From: Odontesthes bonariensis
Lineage: Eukaryota; Chordata; Actinopteri; Atheriniformes; Atherinopsidae
Length of the DNA stretch: 64,000 nt
NCBI RefSeq assembly: GCF_027942865.1
Contig: NC_134513.1
Span: 34,403,429-34,467,428 of the forward strand
Direction of reading: 5' to 3'
Positions 47,801 to 58,479 of the stretch are shown one piece after another (the first letter of the stretch is position 1; every line of letters begins with the position of its first letter). The position numbers and the translations under genes were made by a program. Below the pieces are notes generated by a model. The model had not been told where the DNA came from. It ran no database searches and worked only from the letters and a program-made list of their open reading frames with translations.

Positions 47801-50800
47801 AATGACCAAATTCTCTTGTGTTACTTTAACACTGTTATCCAAGGATTAAAACCACAACAAAGTTCAAGTGCAGCAAAACAGAAACTGACAATTGGTTGAT
47901 TATTCTTGAGATAAATAGTCCCATGAATCTTAGCAATATCTGGAGAAGACGTGGAGAAGTCAGTCACCATCCCCCTCAACTCCCTTCACTGTTTACCTGG
48001 AACAGCTGATGAGAGAAGGCAGAGCTGTCAGCTGTTGCACAGACACTACAGACCTTTGTTCCACATCTCCTCCCAACCTCGCTGACTCCATCATCTTGAT
48101 TTGCAGTTCCAGTTTAGTCTCAGCCTTGCCTTCTCCACTTTTGCTGCACTTGGGTTCAAATATAAAAGGCCGAACAGAGGTCATATTCATCGCACTGTAA
48201 TGTATGTGACTTGGGCAATTTGGGGGGGATCCATCTCACACCACTGCAACCCATGATGCATTGCTACATAAACAACAATGGCAGACTTTAAGTGAATGTT
48301 TTTTCTCTGATACAACACAAATGTAGCCCTGAGAAACACTGTGTCTGTATAACGAAAGCCTATTTCTATCCTATAAGCCATATAAGTCATATCAGTCAGG
48401 TTTCTGTTTATTAGATGTGGGATATCTCTCTGTGCTGCAGGACTGAGAGGTTCAGGAGGTCCTTTGTTCCCACAGCCATAAGGCTTTATAACAGTGACTG
48501 CTGACATTTTCTTCTCAAATTTATTTAAACGTATTTATTATTTATTTAGTCATTTATTATTATTATTAGTAGTAGTAGTAGTATTTTTATTACTATTATT
48601 ATTGTTGTTGTTGTTATTAATATACAATCATTGTAAATATTTAAAAAAAAAATTGAGCTACTTGACTAATTTGAATTTTACGGAAGAGTATTAGGGCCAG
48701 GCATAAGAAAAAATATTTATATTTTGCCTGTCGAGATTAAAGTCGACATGTTGAGAATAAAGTCGGAATGTCGAGAATAAAGTCGAATTTTCGAGAAAAA
48801 AGTCAACTCCTCTGGTCCATCATCTAATTACTTTATTTTCGACATTTCGACTTTGATCTCGACAGGCAAAATATAAATATTTTTTCTTATGCCTGACCCT
48901 AATACTCTTCCGTAGAATTTCCCCCATTGGGGGATGAATAAAGTATTTTTCTATTCTATTCTATTCTATTCTATTCTATTCTATTCTATTCTATTCTATT
49001 CTATTCTATTCTATTCTATATTAAGAGCTGCAATACACACTGCAGCCTCAAGGGGGCAGTGAGAGAAACAGACATAAAGTTACCTGAGCTTGAACTTGAA
49101 CCAGAGGTGAGGCAACAACTGTCAGAGCCACGAACTCCACGAAAATTAGAGCAGAAAACTGGAGAAGAAAAGAACACGTTAGCTCGCTCCCTCTGGTTTT
49201 TGGTAGTGTCACTATGTCATCCAGGGCGCTTGTGAATCAGAAGAACAAACGTGTTTGTGTGTGTTCATCACTCTCACCACCAAGAGCAGAGGTTTATAGT
49301 CCAAAGACGCGGCACACGTGCCCAGAACAGACAGAACCACAGTGATTGGACCAAACACCTGCAGCGCCAGTAACCCATCACTGGTGGACAACTGGTCAAA
49401 CAACTGGAGCATAAAAAAGACTCATCTGAACTTGAACAGAAACGTGTCAGTAAAATTAACTTCATCATTGCTGTTAGCAGCTCTTGAAAAGAAAAATTGA
49501 AAAATCAGTTCAGTATGGTTGTTGAAAATCATCCGTTTACCTGCCTGTTGTTCATCTTTTTTTCAGACTGCCTTTTTTTGGTAATGCAGGCAAAATGTTG
49601 GGATTAAAAAAAAGACTGTTTTAACCTGATGTACAATAGATCGATGTAATTTCCCCTTTAAGATCTTGCTCACCGGATATCGTCTTTATCTACTTTGGAC
49701 ACAGGAATCAGTCCTCATATGAATTCTGACAGGATCAGTGATGGTCTTTAATAGATTTATTTAAAAGACAAGAAAAGTTCTGTGATCTTTGAGAAAAATA
49801 CCAGATGAAACCTCTCGCTGCTGGTTATAGCAGTGGGCAGCAGATCAGTGGAATGAAGGGGTATTAAAGGTGCATCTCAGAGTGTCTTTCAGAAAAGTTT
49901 CACCAGTCTTTAATAGCTGAACAAGCAAATAATACAACACAAATATGGCGCTTTTCCACTAGCTCGGCACGGCTCGCCACGGCTCGGTTTGGTTGTGTTT
50001 CCATTACAAACGAGTATACTTCGTGCCTCCTCGACGTGGGCGGGGTCGTCGTAACACGGCTGCGAGTGTTGCTGCTCACCCTGTGGCTTTTTGTCGCACA
50101 GATGGCAAGAGAAGAGAGCCAGAGAAGACTCCTGGCCGCCAGACAAAACAGTATTGAAAAGTACCGAAGAGTTTTGTTACGAGCATCAAAAAGACGACGT
50201 TTGGAGGTAAGCTAACGGTTGCTAACGCTAGCTTTTATTATCCGCGTTTTGACGCTTCCAGTGACAACACTCATCGCCCAATCAGTGGAAGGCAGTCGGC
50301 TGACGTCATGTTTTAGTAACGCTTCGGCCCGCTTGGAACCAGGGCTGAGGTGGTACGGAAAATCGTCCCGGTTGCAGGTACGGCGTGCTAGTGGAAACAC
50401 GCAATAGCGCGCCGAGCCGAGCCGAAGCGAGCTAGTGGAAAAGCGCCAATATAATACACATAATATTTCCGAGGAAACAATGTTATCACCTACAGTCCAT
50501 CGTATTGTTGAAATGTTGTAAAATGACATCTTTGAACTTCCTTTGGGCTTTCGCTCAGTCTGTGTCCTACAGGTGAATTTGAACCAGCAGTGATTTAGGG
50601 GGGCTCAGTAGCACTGTATGTGATATTATTGCATTGTTTTTTTAACTCAAATAGGGGTAGGGTGGGGGAGGAGGTTATTGGGGATTTTTTCCCCAAAAAA
50701 TGGCATACTTGTTGTTTGTTATAGACTGCGATCGTAATGTTCTCTGTACCGGCAGAGTCAAATCATTTTTAAAATTTTCAATGGAACACTGATGGCCTCC

Positions 50801-51973
50801 AACTCCCCCCCAGGTGCTTCCACTGGAAAGGAAGAAACGGAAGACACTTGCAACAAATGGGCACTGTGTTGAGGTTGAGGTTCTGAGGGGTGGGCTGGGT
50901 TTGGGAGGAATTGGATCATTTGGGATCGGGAACTCACATCCAGTCTCCATGCACACTGCAACATCAAATCTGTTGAGTCCTGAGAACGAGCAGTCGGTAG
51001 AGCAGTTGAATGGTGGATAGCGAGGCCTAGGAGGACGGTATGACCACAGGGAGCCCATCTTAAAATGACAGCCATCGCACCAGCTCAGGCGAAGGCAAAG
51101 GGCTCCCCAGGAGGAGCAAAAGAAGATGGCTGACCAGAGCCAGCAGGCCAACAACAGTCCACCTTTGCTGCACACAGCTGGTGACAGACCAGGCGAGACA
51201 AAGTGATATGTCCAGCTTTGCTGCCAATTCTTTACACTACTCTTTTAATTGAGCATTATACATCATTCAGTACAAGCACCCTGCAGCATCCAGCATCTGT
51301 GATGATATGGTGATATCATATGGAATGGTTAACCACACATGGAGAATACATGTAGGATTTGGAACAATATGTGCTGTCATCTGGATGACATATTTTTCAG
51401 TAAAGATATTGCTTATTTCAGCATGACTAATCTCACCGTGCACATGTAACAGTATGACTTCATACTATCGTACTGGGTGCTAAACTGACCCACACCTGTC
51501 ACCTACCTCAGCAACTGGCACATTACCATCAATAGAGGAAAATCCAACACCGACCATCACCAAACCAGACACCTGTGGAAGGATATGGAAGGGAAACCTT
51601 AGAAGAGTGATTAAAACTGCTGCAGCTGAGAGTTTGTTGGGTTTCTCAGAGGGGGAGGTCTTTAATGGCAGCAGCAGCAGCATTCCTCTGAAACTGCTCT
51701 TCATCCCCAGAGAGACTCCCATCAGACTCCCATCAGCTGGGAACAGTGACAGCTCTTGTTCACGGACGTCATCTGTTTCGCAATCTAAGTTTTCTCAAGC
51801 AGCCCTTTTGCACAAACACTCGTCACTTCCTTCATGCCTAAGTTTCCAGACTGGGTTAGCTATATTTACTATCTCTTAAACTTTCCCTTGCAGTTTGGCC
51901 TTTTTATCTCATCAGTTTTAGTAACTGTTACACTGTTACAACTTTTGGTCTTAAACAACATAGATAAATATAC

Positions 51974-52058
<85 letters not shown>

Positions 52059-55000
52059 GGGGGGGGGGGGGTCAGTGAACCTGGGTCAGAGGGCCTTGGG
52101 ATTCCCAGTTTTAACCACAGCATGAGCAACAACATAAAAGGACCCAAACAAAAATAGCTACAAAGATATGAATCAATCTTGCATGCAATCACAATTACCA
52201 TTGAGACGAGCAAAATGAACACAAAGTGACAGACAGTTATGGAAAAACAAGATAGTACACCCTCTTTCAACGCTTAACTTTTACATTTCAGAACATAATC
52301 AAAAGTGTTATCTGGTTCTCACCAGCTCTTAAAATGAGGTGAATATAACCTCAGATGAACAACAACACATGACATATTACACTGTGTCATTGTTGAGCGA
52401 AAATAGGCCAAAACATAGAAGCAGAGTGTGAAAAACTAAGTGAACCCTTATTGCTTCCACAGGAACTGAGAGGGTAAGTAGCAGCCAGCTGCTGCTGATC
52501 AATGCTCTGATTAACTGATCATCAGTCAGCGTGAGCAGCTCTATAAAAGCAGAAGTTCTGTCAGTTTGCTGATCTGCACCATTCAGGTGTGTGTTAACAC
52601 GATGCCAAGGAGGAAAGACATCAGCAATGATCTCAGAGAAGCAGCTGCTGCTGCCCATCAACCTGGGAAGGGTTATAAGGTCATTTCCAAACTATCTGGA
52701 GTCCATCATTCTACAGAGAGAAAGATTATTCACAAGTGGAAAACATTCAGGACAGCTGTCAATCTTCCCAGGAGTGGACGTCCCAGCAAGGTCACCCCAA
52801 CGTCAGAAACCCAAGAGCTACATCTCAGACTCTGCAGGCCTCAGTTAGCATGTTAAAGGTTAAAGTTCATGACAGCACAGTTAGAAACAGACTGAACAAG
52901 TATGGCTTGTTTGGAAGGGCTGCAGGAGAAAGCCTCTTCTCTCTAAAAGGCAGCGAGAGTTAACCAGTTTAAGACCTGGTACGAACCTGATGTTTTATTT
53001 AACCTCACATCTGAAGGAGTTTGTGACCACAAATGACCACGGAATGATGAGAGACAACAACAAATTGAGATAAACCATCAACAGCTGAATGGAAAAATTA
53101 CCTCAAAGGAAAAAAACAATCACAACTGCAAAGAGACCAGAAAATTACAAATAAACCACAAAGGAAATGACAATAAGCTAACTACAATGAAAAAAAAAGC
53201 TGGTTATTTAAAACATCCACAGAGTCAAAAGGGGAGGAATGAGCATGCAGTGAAACAAAACAAACATAACGAAGGAAATAAAAGTCCCAAAAAAATGTAA
53301 AGTGGAAAAAGATGAAAATCTAAAGAAAAGAGTTAATCTGCCCTCTTTAAGCCTAAATCCTGGTAGAAATACAGAGGTGAAATTCTCCTGTGATTTACAG
53401 TTGGCGTAAAGTGAAGTATGCAACATAATCACTGTAATCAGCAGATAAGCAACAGCATCAAAAACAGGAAGTAGGAAAAACATTGTTTAATCACAAATGT
53501 TAGATGAGGACATAAGCAGAACCAAAATTATGTTGTAATTCTGCAAAATATTCTATATGAGAAGTAAACCCAACAGATGAGTTTCCTTTAACACTTCATT
53601 CAGATTTATCTACATAGTAAGTTTGGGAATGGAAAACAAAGATGACTGCGCAATGAAACAAGGACAAGAAAGAAGTTAGCAACTAAAAGATAAAGACAAA
53701 ATTTGGGAAGGGAGATCAGGAAACGAGAAGAGGAAACAGAAGACGGGAAGAAGATTACAGGAAGAGGAAATACACAGATTAAACACTATTTACACAATCA
53801 AAGAAATACATAGTTTCAGATTAATAATTCAATTAATCCTATTTTTGGTTTTAAAGAAGATTTAAACCTTTTTTTCTGCCAAACACCATCAGTCAGCTTC
53901 ACTTCTACAACAGGAAGGACAAACACTATTCAGCCCAAAAATATTGATGTTTTGATGATTCATTCCAGTCTCTGATATACATCATATCACACATACATAT
54001 GTTTGGTGGAGATTTGGTGGCTGTCAAGGTCAAGGCCTATGAATATCATACCAGAGGTGACCACTCCCATCAGGATTAAGATGTTTATCACAATGCGAAG
54101 GGATCAACCAGAACAACTTGATACTAACCAACTGAATATTTAAAAAATCATTTAATATTAAGGATAGGTATCTCATCCTTATAAGATGATCTTTACTGAT
54201 TTCTATTAACATGGGGTCAGACAATTTAATACAGAAAAATTCTGGTTTGATTTAAAGAGAGTTGATTCCAAGCAGTCTGCGTAGTTCTGAATATTTCTTA
54301 AAGAGTGATATTAATTTTTCTTTGCAAAAGTCACCTCTATGATAAGTGTGTCACCGGTTACCTACCTTCTGAAAGATGGATTCTCAAAAAAGACCAAGTA
54401 CTCTTCATTGTTTAGGGGGAAAAGGAATTTCTGGTTTTGCTTCACTCTTTACTTTGATAAACAAATTTAGAGTGAAATACAAACTTTTACTACTGCTATA
54501 ATGCCTGATGTTGTGGTTAGAAACACTGGTTTATCTCTTTTGTTGTGCTAGCTGTAGGGATTCACCACGAGGTGATCTGGCATGCCATTGCTTTACTTGA
54601 ATGATGTTTGACAAACTTTTTCCAATGATTCTTTCATTTTATAAAATTCAAATGGTTTTCAGATGTTAGATCTGATTATCTACTGCAAAGCCTGTCAGCG
54701 ATGGTTGTTGGGCATCCTACTGTTTTTATCTTGCATCCAAAAACTGTGGTTGTATACACTGCTTACTGCTTGGTCAGAACGGGGATCCAGCTGACAGGAC
54801 AATGTTTAAAGCACAAGACCTACAAAGTGATGTGCTGACCCATTCCTAAATCTTGTCTTGCTCAGAACCCCAGTCAGCCACATCTTAATGGTATAATCCT
54901 CTCTTGATCATTTTCTGGCACATTTTCTTCAATCCAGGAGTCCATGTACCAGTGTTATTACATCCCTAATGTTAATGAGGTTCTGATTCATATCAGCTTA

Positions 55001-55807
55001 TCTTCAAATGTATTAAAAAGAAGGGGCCCTAAAAAGGTTCCCTGAGGAACTCCACAGGCTATTTTAGAGCTTATAAAAATGATCATTTCATAATAAAAAT
55101 TATCTCAGTGCTAGGGAGATGCCACCCAAACTAAAAACCTATTTTCTAAGATAAAGACAAGTCAGCAGTCTGTTGAGATAATACCAAACTGATATATCAG
55201 CTACTTTCATTTAAATTAAAATGCACCACATGAAATTCTTCATATTGTTCATTCTGAAGATAGACGATGCTTTACATCTTTCAATAGAAGACAAAAGATT
55301 GTTCATTGATATTTACACATTTGTTGAACATTGGGAAAGAATACTCATCCTTTTAATAATGCACCTGATCAAAGTGATCTGTTTTATGCTGCAACATAAT
55401 GTTGAGCCTTTCACCTATGTCAATGCAACATGTTTTTAAATGTGTGACGTTCTCATGGTTATCATTAAGCTTTGTTTGGAAAATATTCAAAGTTTATATC
55501 ATTATCAAGATTGAAAACACATGAAAATGACTTTTACTTGAACATACAAAAGTTCATATAAATAAACGCCGAAAAGCCATCACACAGAAATAACATAAAG
55601 CCTGCTGCAATAAAAATAATATGCCTGATACATAAAAGACCCAAACAGACAGATTGCTCAATACATTGTTTTCTACGTTTTAAATGATATGATCAATGTC
55701 ACATCACAGATAAAGATCCCAACAGAAGCTGTTAGCATTTAGCTTACCATTAGCAGCACAGTGACACAGATGGCAAGTCCTCGCAAGTAACTCCTGCAGC
55801 GAGCCAT
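35883..55807 (-). CDS. Tetraspanin gene B, complete, nine coding exons
   Basis: Four-pass membrane scaffold protein of the plasma membrane. Coding exons, high to low: 55807-55748, 51572-51507, 49403-49278, 49158-49084, 45723-45628, 45441-45347, 44257-44173, 43640-43557, 36005-35883 (stop TAA). Every junction has AG/GT, and phases join to a 269-residue protein. TM1 is in exons 1-2, TM2 in exon 3 (FGPITVVLSVLGTCAA), TM3 in exon 4 (FSALIFVEFVALTVVA) and TM4 across exons 8-9. The large loop has the hallmark DSCCGLTSFKDWE, then PPVSCFC, GSCLM and PCGPIL: six Cys in the Tspan8-like order. Asn-x-Ser/Thr sites are NVT (exon 5) and NSS (exon 7). The tail EEYWKTPPIEATVDDFNRVKYEPKPSLT is longer than in gene A. 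Exon 6 uses a CTGAG acceptor, the weakest site. A TTTCTATTTCAG 27 bp before the ATG may be the acceptor of a 5' untranslated exon. Which named tetraspanin it is remains open. Confidence 0.85.
36085..36215 (+). repeat. LINE 3'-tail fragment (RTE-like)
   Basis: GGTGCACCCGCCTCTCACCC, GACAGCTGGGATAGGCTCCAG and a final AAGTGGGTATAAAAAATTGATGGA are the well-known tail of a fish LINE that ends in ATGG repeats. It lies in the last intron of gene B. Confidence 0.6.
36266..36742. repeat. Possible piggyBac-type MITE
   Basis: The left edge TTTTAACCCCTCAACGCCTA and the right edge ATTCAGGCGTTAAGGG are imperfect inverted repeats around CAACGCCT. TTAA is present at the left edge; the right copy is not clear. 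Internal TTGTCGCAAAT/TTGCAACATACC repeats occur near 36518-36615. No coding sequence. Confidence 0.35.
37396..39967 (+). repeat. Left arm of the inverted repeat
   Basis: Near its outer end a stretch of about 130 bp (TTTGACTCATAAATAAAATT and neighbours) is present twice in direct orientation, at about 37435-37556 and 37667-37787. Near 37978-38211 an exon-like open segment has a CAG at its left edge and CAG|GTAGGA at its right edge. The arm holds the 599-bp TTAA element. Confidence 0.8.
38371..38969. mobile_element. TTAA element with about 80-bp inverted ends, inserted in arm 1
   Basis: It starts AGGGGAACTCCGGGGCATTT and ends with the inverse (AAATGCCCTGGAGTTCCCCT). The inverted match continues through CTAGAGGTTGTCAAATAATG to AGAGAGGTGCAC. 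TTAA flanks both sides (38367-38370 and 38970-38973). The corresponding site in arm 2 has one TTAA (42376-42379) and no insert, which proves the duplication length. Inside, TTCTCTAGAAAAACTGCG and its inverse form a second hairpin near 38458-38566. No coding capacity seen. Confidence 0.9.
40090..40605 (+). pseudogene. THAP/P-element-like transposase, C-terminal fragment
   Basis: The frame reads DNALYYIAWFVVLQILQKL, SCGVCHASLV and FLALKNNGVLVIPSCGTVKV, ending VIRQASAKL. These match the C-terminal part of THAP9/P-type transposases: the YIAG-F-V box, paired C-x-x-C, then LK-NNGGL-x-PS and E-x-V-R. After a stop, another frame continues with HIEETKFGINNHYSNLLSLF and IRLHHIGKLTSL, ending FRAFSSF near 40590, which also fits the family. 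The N-terminal THAP finger and the catalytic core are absent. Changes such as YIAW for YIAG and the frame break show it is dead. Confidence 0.65.
41382..43357 (-). repeat. Right arm of the inverted repeat (empty TTAA site)
   Basis: This is the inverted copy of the left arm without the TTAA insertion. The exon-like open segment is kept (about 42537-42775 on the minus strand) and differs by a 6-bp in-frame insertion (GGCCGTGGCC against GGCC) and a few substitutions. Confidence 0.85.
44483..44600 (-). repeat. LINE tail with (AGAATC)n, intron 6 of gene B
   Basis: Four AGAATC units at 44487-44511 are followed by TTGCTTTTTATTGCCAGGTA and GACTCCGGTTACACCTCAG, the inverted 3' end of a fish LINE family with a hexamer tail. 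Confidence 0.5.
45918..46682. repeat. Local tandem duplication with a LINE tail between the copies
   Basis: The block with AACACAGCCTATGCAAGTAC through CATATCTCATATATATA occurs at 45924-46049 and 46507-46625. A second piece, TCAGATATGAATAAG to TTTTGGATCTAAATA, occurs at 46425-46482 and 46629-46683. Between the first pair sits the LINE fragment at 46052-46400. The order suggests that a unit of about 200 bp was duplicated and that one copy received the LINE. Confidence 0.7.
46052..46400 (-). mobile_element. LINE 3'-end fragment, intron 4 of gene B
   Basis: It starts GGCAAGGCAAGGCAATTTTA and reads GTGCTTTACAGCTACATAAA, then on the minus strand ends in coding-like text from the C terminus of an L2-type ORF (CTGGAACAGTCTTCCAGAAG). 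It is related to the tails at 1231 and 58480. Confidence 0.6.
48418..49019 (+). mobile_element. LINE (CR1/L2/Rex1-like) 3' end with long (TTCTA)n tail
   Basis: The text CTGCAGGACTGAGAGGTTCA and GGTCCTTTGTTCCCACAGCC matches the 3' end of the LINE at 6265-7752. The CCCCCATTGGGGGATGAATAAAG stem and a tail of about 70 bp of TTCTA repeats follow. A MITE interrupts it at 48679-48914. It lies in intron 4 of gene B (between exons 4 and 5). Confidence 0.8.
48679..48914. mobile_element. Palindromic MITE inserted in the LINE tail
   Basis: The 236-bp insert has inverted ends TACGGAAGAGTATTAGGG and CCCTAATACTCTTCCGTA. The inverted match runs on through AAAAATATTTATATTTTGCC and TGTCGAGAT, about 60 bp in all. 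GAATTT flanks both sides (48673-48678 and 48915-48920). The other LINE copy (7690-7705, TTTGAATTTCCCCC) shows the unoccupied site. The centre has repeated GTCGAGAATAAAGTCG-like words. Confidence 0.85.
49946..50448 (+). mobile_element. Harbinger-like MITE with an exon fragment
   Basis: Ends TGGCGCTTTTCCACTAGCTC and its inverse, with ATA on both sides (49943-49945, 50449-50451): a 3-bp duplication as used by PIF/Harbinger and ISL2EU-type elements. At 50101 a short frame reads MAREESQRRLLAARQNSIEK and YRRVLLRASKRRRLE, ending at GAG|GTAAGC, so a first exon with its donor is kept. The rest of the parent gene is gone. It lies in intron 2 of gene B. Confidence 0.8.
51966..52071. repeat. (TA)n(TG)n(G)n compound microsatellite
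   Basis: About 65 bp of alternating TA (with a few C), then TG repeats and a G run at about 52059-52070. Long open frames across it are artefacts of the simple repeat. Confidence 0.9.
52376..52980 (+). pseudogene. Tc1-like transposase, N-terminal half
   Basis: From the ATG at 52602 the frame reads MPRRKDISNDLREAAAAAHQ, YKVISKLSGVHHSTERKIIH and LPRSGRPSKVTP. This is the paired-like helix-turn-helix region of Tc1 transposases, with the GRPSK linker. After a frame change it continues with VRNRLNKYGLFGRAA to about 52963. The catalytic DDE part does not follow. The leader from 52380 (AAAACTAAGTGAACCC and a TATAAAAGC box at 52541) fits the 5' region of the same family. Confidence 0.7.
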
Positions 55808-55954
55808 GACCGCCGCCTCAGAGAGTCGAGCTGAAATAGAAACAGAGCAAAGACCAGCCAGAGCTGATTGTGTGTGTGTGAGTGTGTGTGAGATGGATGT
55901 TGTTTGGAGCTCAGGAGTGTTTGCCTGCAGGACCAAGAACATGACCAAGTTTGG

Positions 55955-56050
55955 AGAGGAGAGGAGAGGAGAGGAGAGGAGAGGAGAGGAGAGGAGAGGA
56001 GAGAGAGGAGAGGAGAGGAGAGGAGAGGAGAGGAGAGGAGAGGAGAGGAG
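55955..56050. repeat. (GGAGA)n homopurine tract upstream of gene B
   Basis: About 95 bp of GGAGA/GAGGA units on the plus strand, with one phase break near 56000. It ends about 150 bp upstream of the gene B start codon as the gene is read, so the coding strand carries a long polypyrimidine run in the likely promoter or 5' untranslated region. Confidence 0.9.
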
Positions 56051-56512
56051 GAAAAAGAAAAACAGAGGAGAGGTTTATCCAGGTAAGAGTTACATCCAAT
56101 TAAGAGGAAGAAAAACAGGAAGGGAGGCGGAAGGAAGGGGTTAGAAAAAATGAAAGTGATAGAGATAGAGATGAGGGGCAGGTAAACAAGGAGTAAGTGT
56201 GAGGGTGGGGCAGGAGGAAATATTATTTCTTATACAGCATCATGTTTATTTGTTTAACAGACCACAAACTGAGCTGCAGCCTGATATGAGTGTTGCGTTG
56301 GAACAGCAGACTCAACAAAGCATCCCAGACGCCTCTCTTTATAACGACTTCCTGCTGTGATCTCTGCTGATAAGATGCTCAAACCACCTCGGATGATGCC
56401 TACAGTGGGTCTGAGCTGCTCACCTGTTCAGGCAGGCAGGCAGGACACACTGCACACCATGCTGAGATATGCCAAGTTTTCAACAGCTCTTTGGGTGCCT
56501 GCCTGCCTGCCT

Positions 56513-56755
56513 GCCTGCCTGCCGGACCTCAACATTACTGAAGCAGTGTGGGATCATGTTGGCAGAGAACGGAACAAAAGGCAGCCCACATCCAAAGAAG
56601 AGCTTTGGGATGTCCTTCAAGAAGCCTGGAGAACTATTCCTGAAGACTCCTTAAAGAGAGGACAGAAAGCTCGTCTGAGAGGGTTCAGGCTGTGTTGGAG
56701 GAGAAAGGAGCTCAGAGCAGAAATTCACTTTAAAGCTGCTCAGAACTGAACAAAC
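56513..56755 (+). pseudogene. Tc1-like transposase, C-terminal fragment
   Basis: The frame reads LPDLNITEAVWDHVGRERNK, QPTSKEELWDVLQEAWRTIP and EDSLKRGQKARLRGF. This is the end of a Tc1 transposase, including the PDLN-x-x-E box that carries the last catalytic Glu. It is preceded by a (TGCC)n run. It lies 3.5 kb from the N-terminal half at 52602, with exon 1 of gene B between them, so they are probably separate copies. Confidence 0.7.
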
Positions 56756-56759
56756 TCTG

Positions 56760-58478
56760 TTTCTGCCTCATATTCTGTATTTATATTGATGTTTGCTCAT
56801 GTTTCAAGGAATGACTGCACCCATTTCCTGATTTCCTGGAATAAGGGATGGCTCGGGACGTAAGACTCAGCTTTGTGTTTCCATGTGTTCGTAACACCTG
56901 TCGTCTAAGACGTTATCATTATCTTCATGTTGTATCACTTTGTTTTCATGTCCAATTTAATCCCAGTGAGGCCGGTTGAATTGAATGAAACAGAAAGGAA
57001 TCCATCTGAGTCACTTAGCGCCGCGCTGTGTTGACTTAAGGCTAAAAATAACTGAAGGGAGGACTATCTGTGTCTGTTAGAGTCATAAATAGTGTCGCTG
57101 CTTGTTTCCAGCACATGCTTCAGATGCTCGGCACGGTAAAGCGAAGTGGAACAAATTCATCCATCGCCGTCCACTGTGTGAGATGTACACACAGAGGCAG
57201 CTGCTGCATGTCAGGTGAAGCTTTTGGTCTGTGACTGTGTTTAATAAACTGTTTCTACAGCAGGAACACACAGCTTTGTGAATGTACATTCCACCTTCAA
57301 AAAGTGCTTGCACAACGTAGAAGAGACAACAAGCAGTAAGTGGAGCAGTCTTCTCTCGAACATCTGTCCCGAGCTCCTGCAGAACGCTAAGTTCACCACA
57401 CTCTTTCTCATTTTGGACAGTTAACATTTAAGCCGATAGAGGGCGCTATGAAGATGGCAACTTCCTGTGTCTTTGGATGGAGTGAAATATGCAACATTGA
57501 AATATTCGCCAGTCTGTTCAGATGATGGCATTCGGATTTTTATTCATTTGTTATTTGCCATTTTCACAGGGCATCAAGTAAGAGAGTAAATCATCGTTCT
57601 CTTACAACACCATGTACTGCATTACATATACTGTAATTAAATCAAGCCAAGGTACATTATTATGCTCATGGCGCTGTAATCTGTACAGTTTCAGGAAGCT
57701 TTTCACTCAATGCAGCTCTCATTGTTGAAACTAAAATTGGAATTAAACTCAGAAAAGAACACATTTATTTCTGTGACACGTTCCCACCTCAAAGCAGGTG
57801 ATTTAAGGTGTATGTACAGAAAGAGTCCCTTCTTATACAGATTCAGGCACACGACGTAATGATAAGCTTACTTTTCATGTTTGTGTTGCTGATCTTGATG
57901 CAGTTTGTTAGGGTTAGGGTTAGCTCGGGCCACATTGCCTTTTTAACCAGCATTGTATGAACTGGAATTCATGTGACTTGATTAGATTATGATATGTACA
58001 GTATGTATTAAAATGAATTTGTTTATGATTGGCTAAAACTTGACTGTATCTTTGAAGTGCCTTCTGATGGCACTTGTTGTGATTTGGTGCAAGATAAAAC
58101 TGAATTAAATCTGTTTAAAAAAAACATAAACCTAAATTTGTAAGAAGATGCAGACAGGAAGCAAACGGTACATTGTTCTTTTCTATCTAAGAAGGATTAA
58201 GATGATGCTATCTTAATGCAGGCATCTTCATCATTACTTGTGCTTATTACTAGATTTGGCATATCATGCTGCATTGAGCTTCTTAACAAATGGAGGTTTG
58301 TGCACTCTCCATTACACCTTGTATAACTCTTTAGGATGGCATTCTCTAACAAAGATAAGAAAATCCACATGTTGTTGTTGTGTTGTGGAGAAAAGGGGGG
58401 TCAGACTCACCTTTGCAGCCTCTTATGAGGGATTTATTAACAGGAACAACATAGAACCATATTACACGGCAGGATACT
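56760..58478. other. Intergenic DNA between genes A and B, no gene seen
   Basis: I see no exon. TTAGGGTTAGGGTTA at 57908-57922 is a very short telomere-like run. The rest is unassigned. Confidence 0.35.
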
Positions 58479-58479
58479 C

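Noticed and set aside
51834..52270. Open frames rich in Tyr-Ile or Thr-His across the TA/TG run
   Set aside because: They are products of dinucleotide repeats.
52602..56755. A single Tc1 element spanning both transposase halves
   Set aside because: The halves are 3.5 kb apart with the first exon of gene B and other sequence between them, and no paired terminal repeats were found. Two separate fragments are simpler.
57908..57922. Interstitial telomere repeat (TTAGGG)
   Set aside because: Only about two and a half units are present, which is easily chance.
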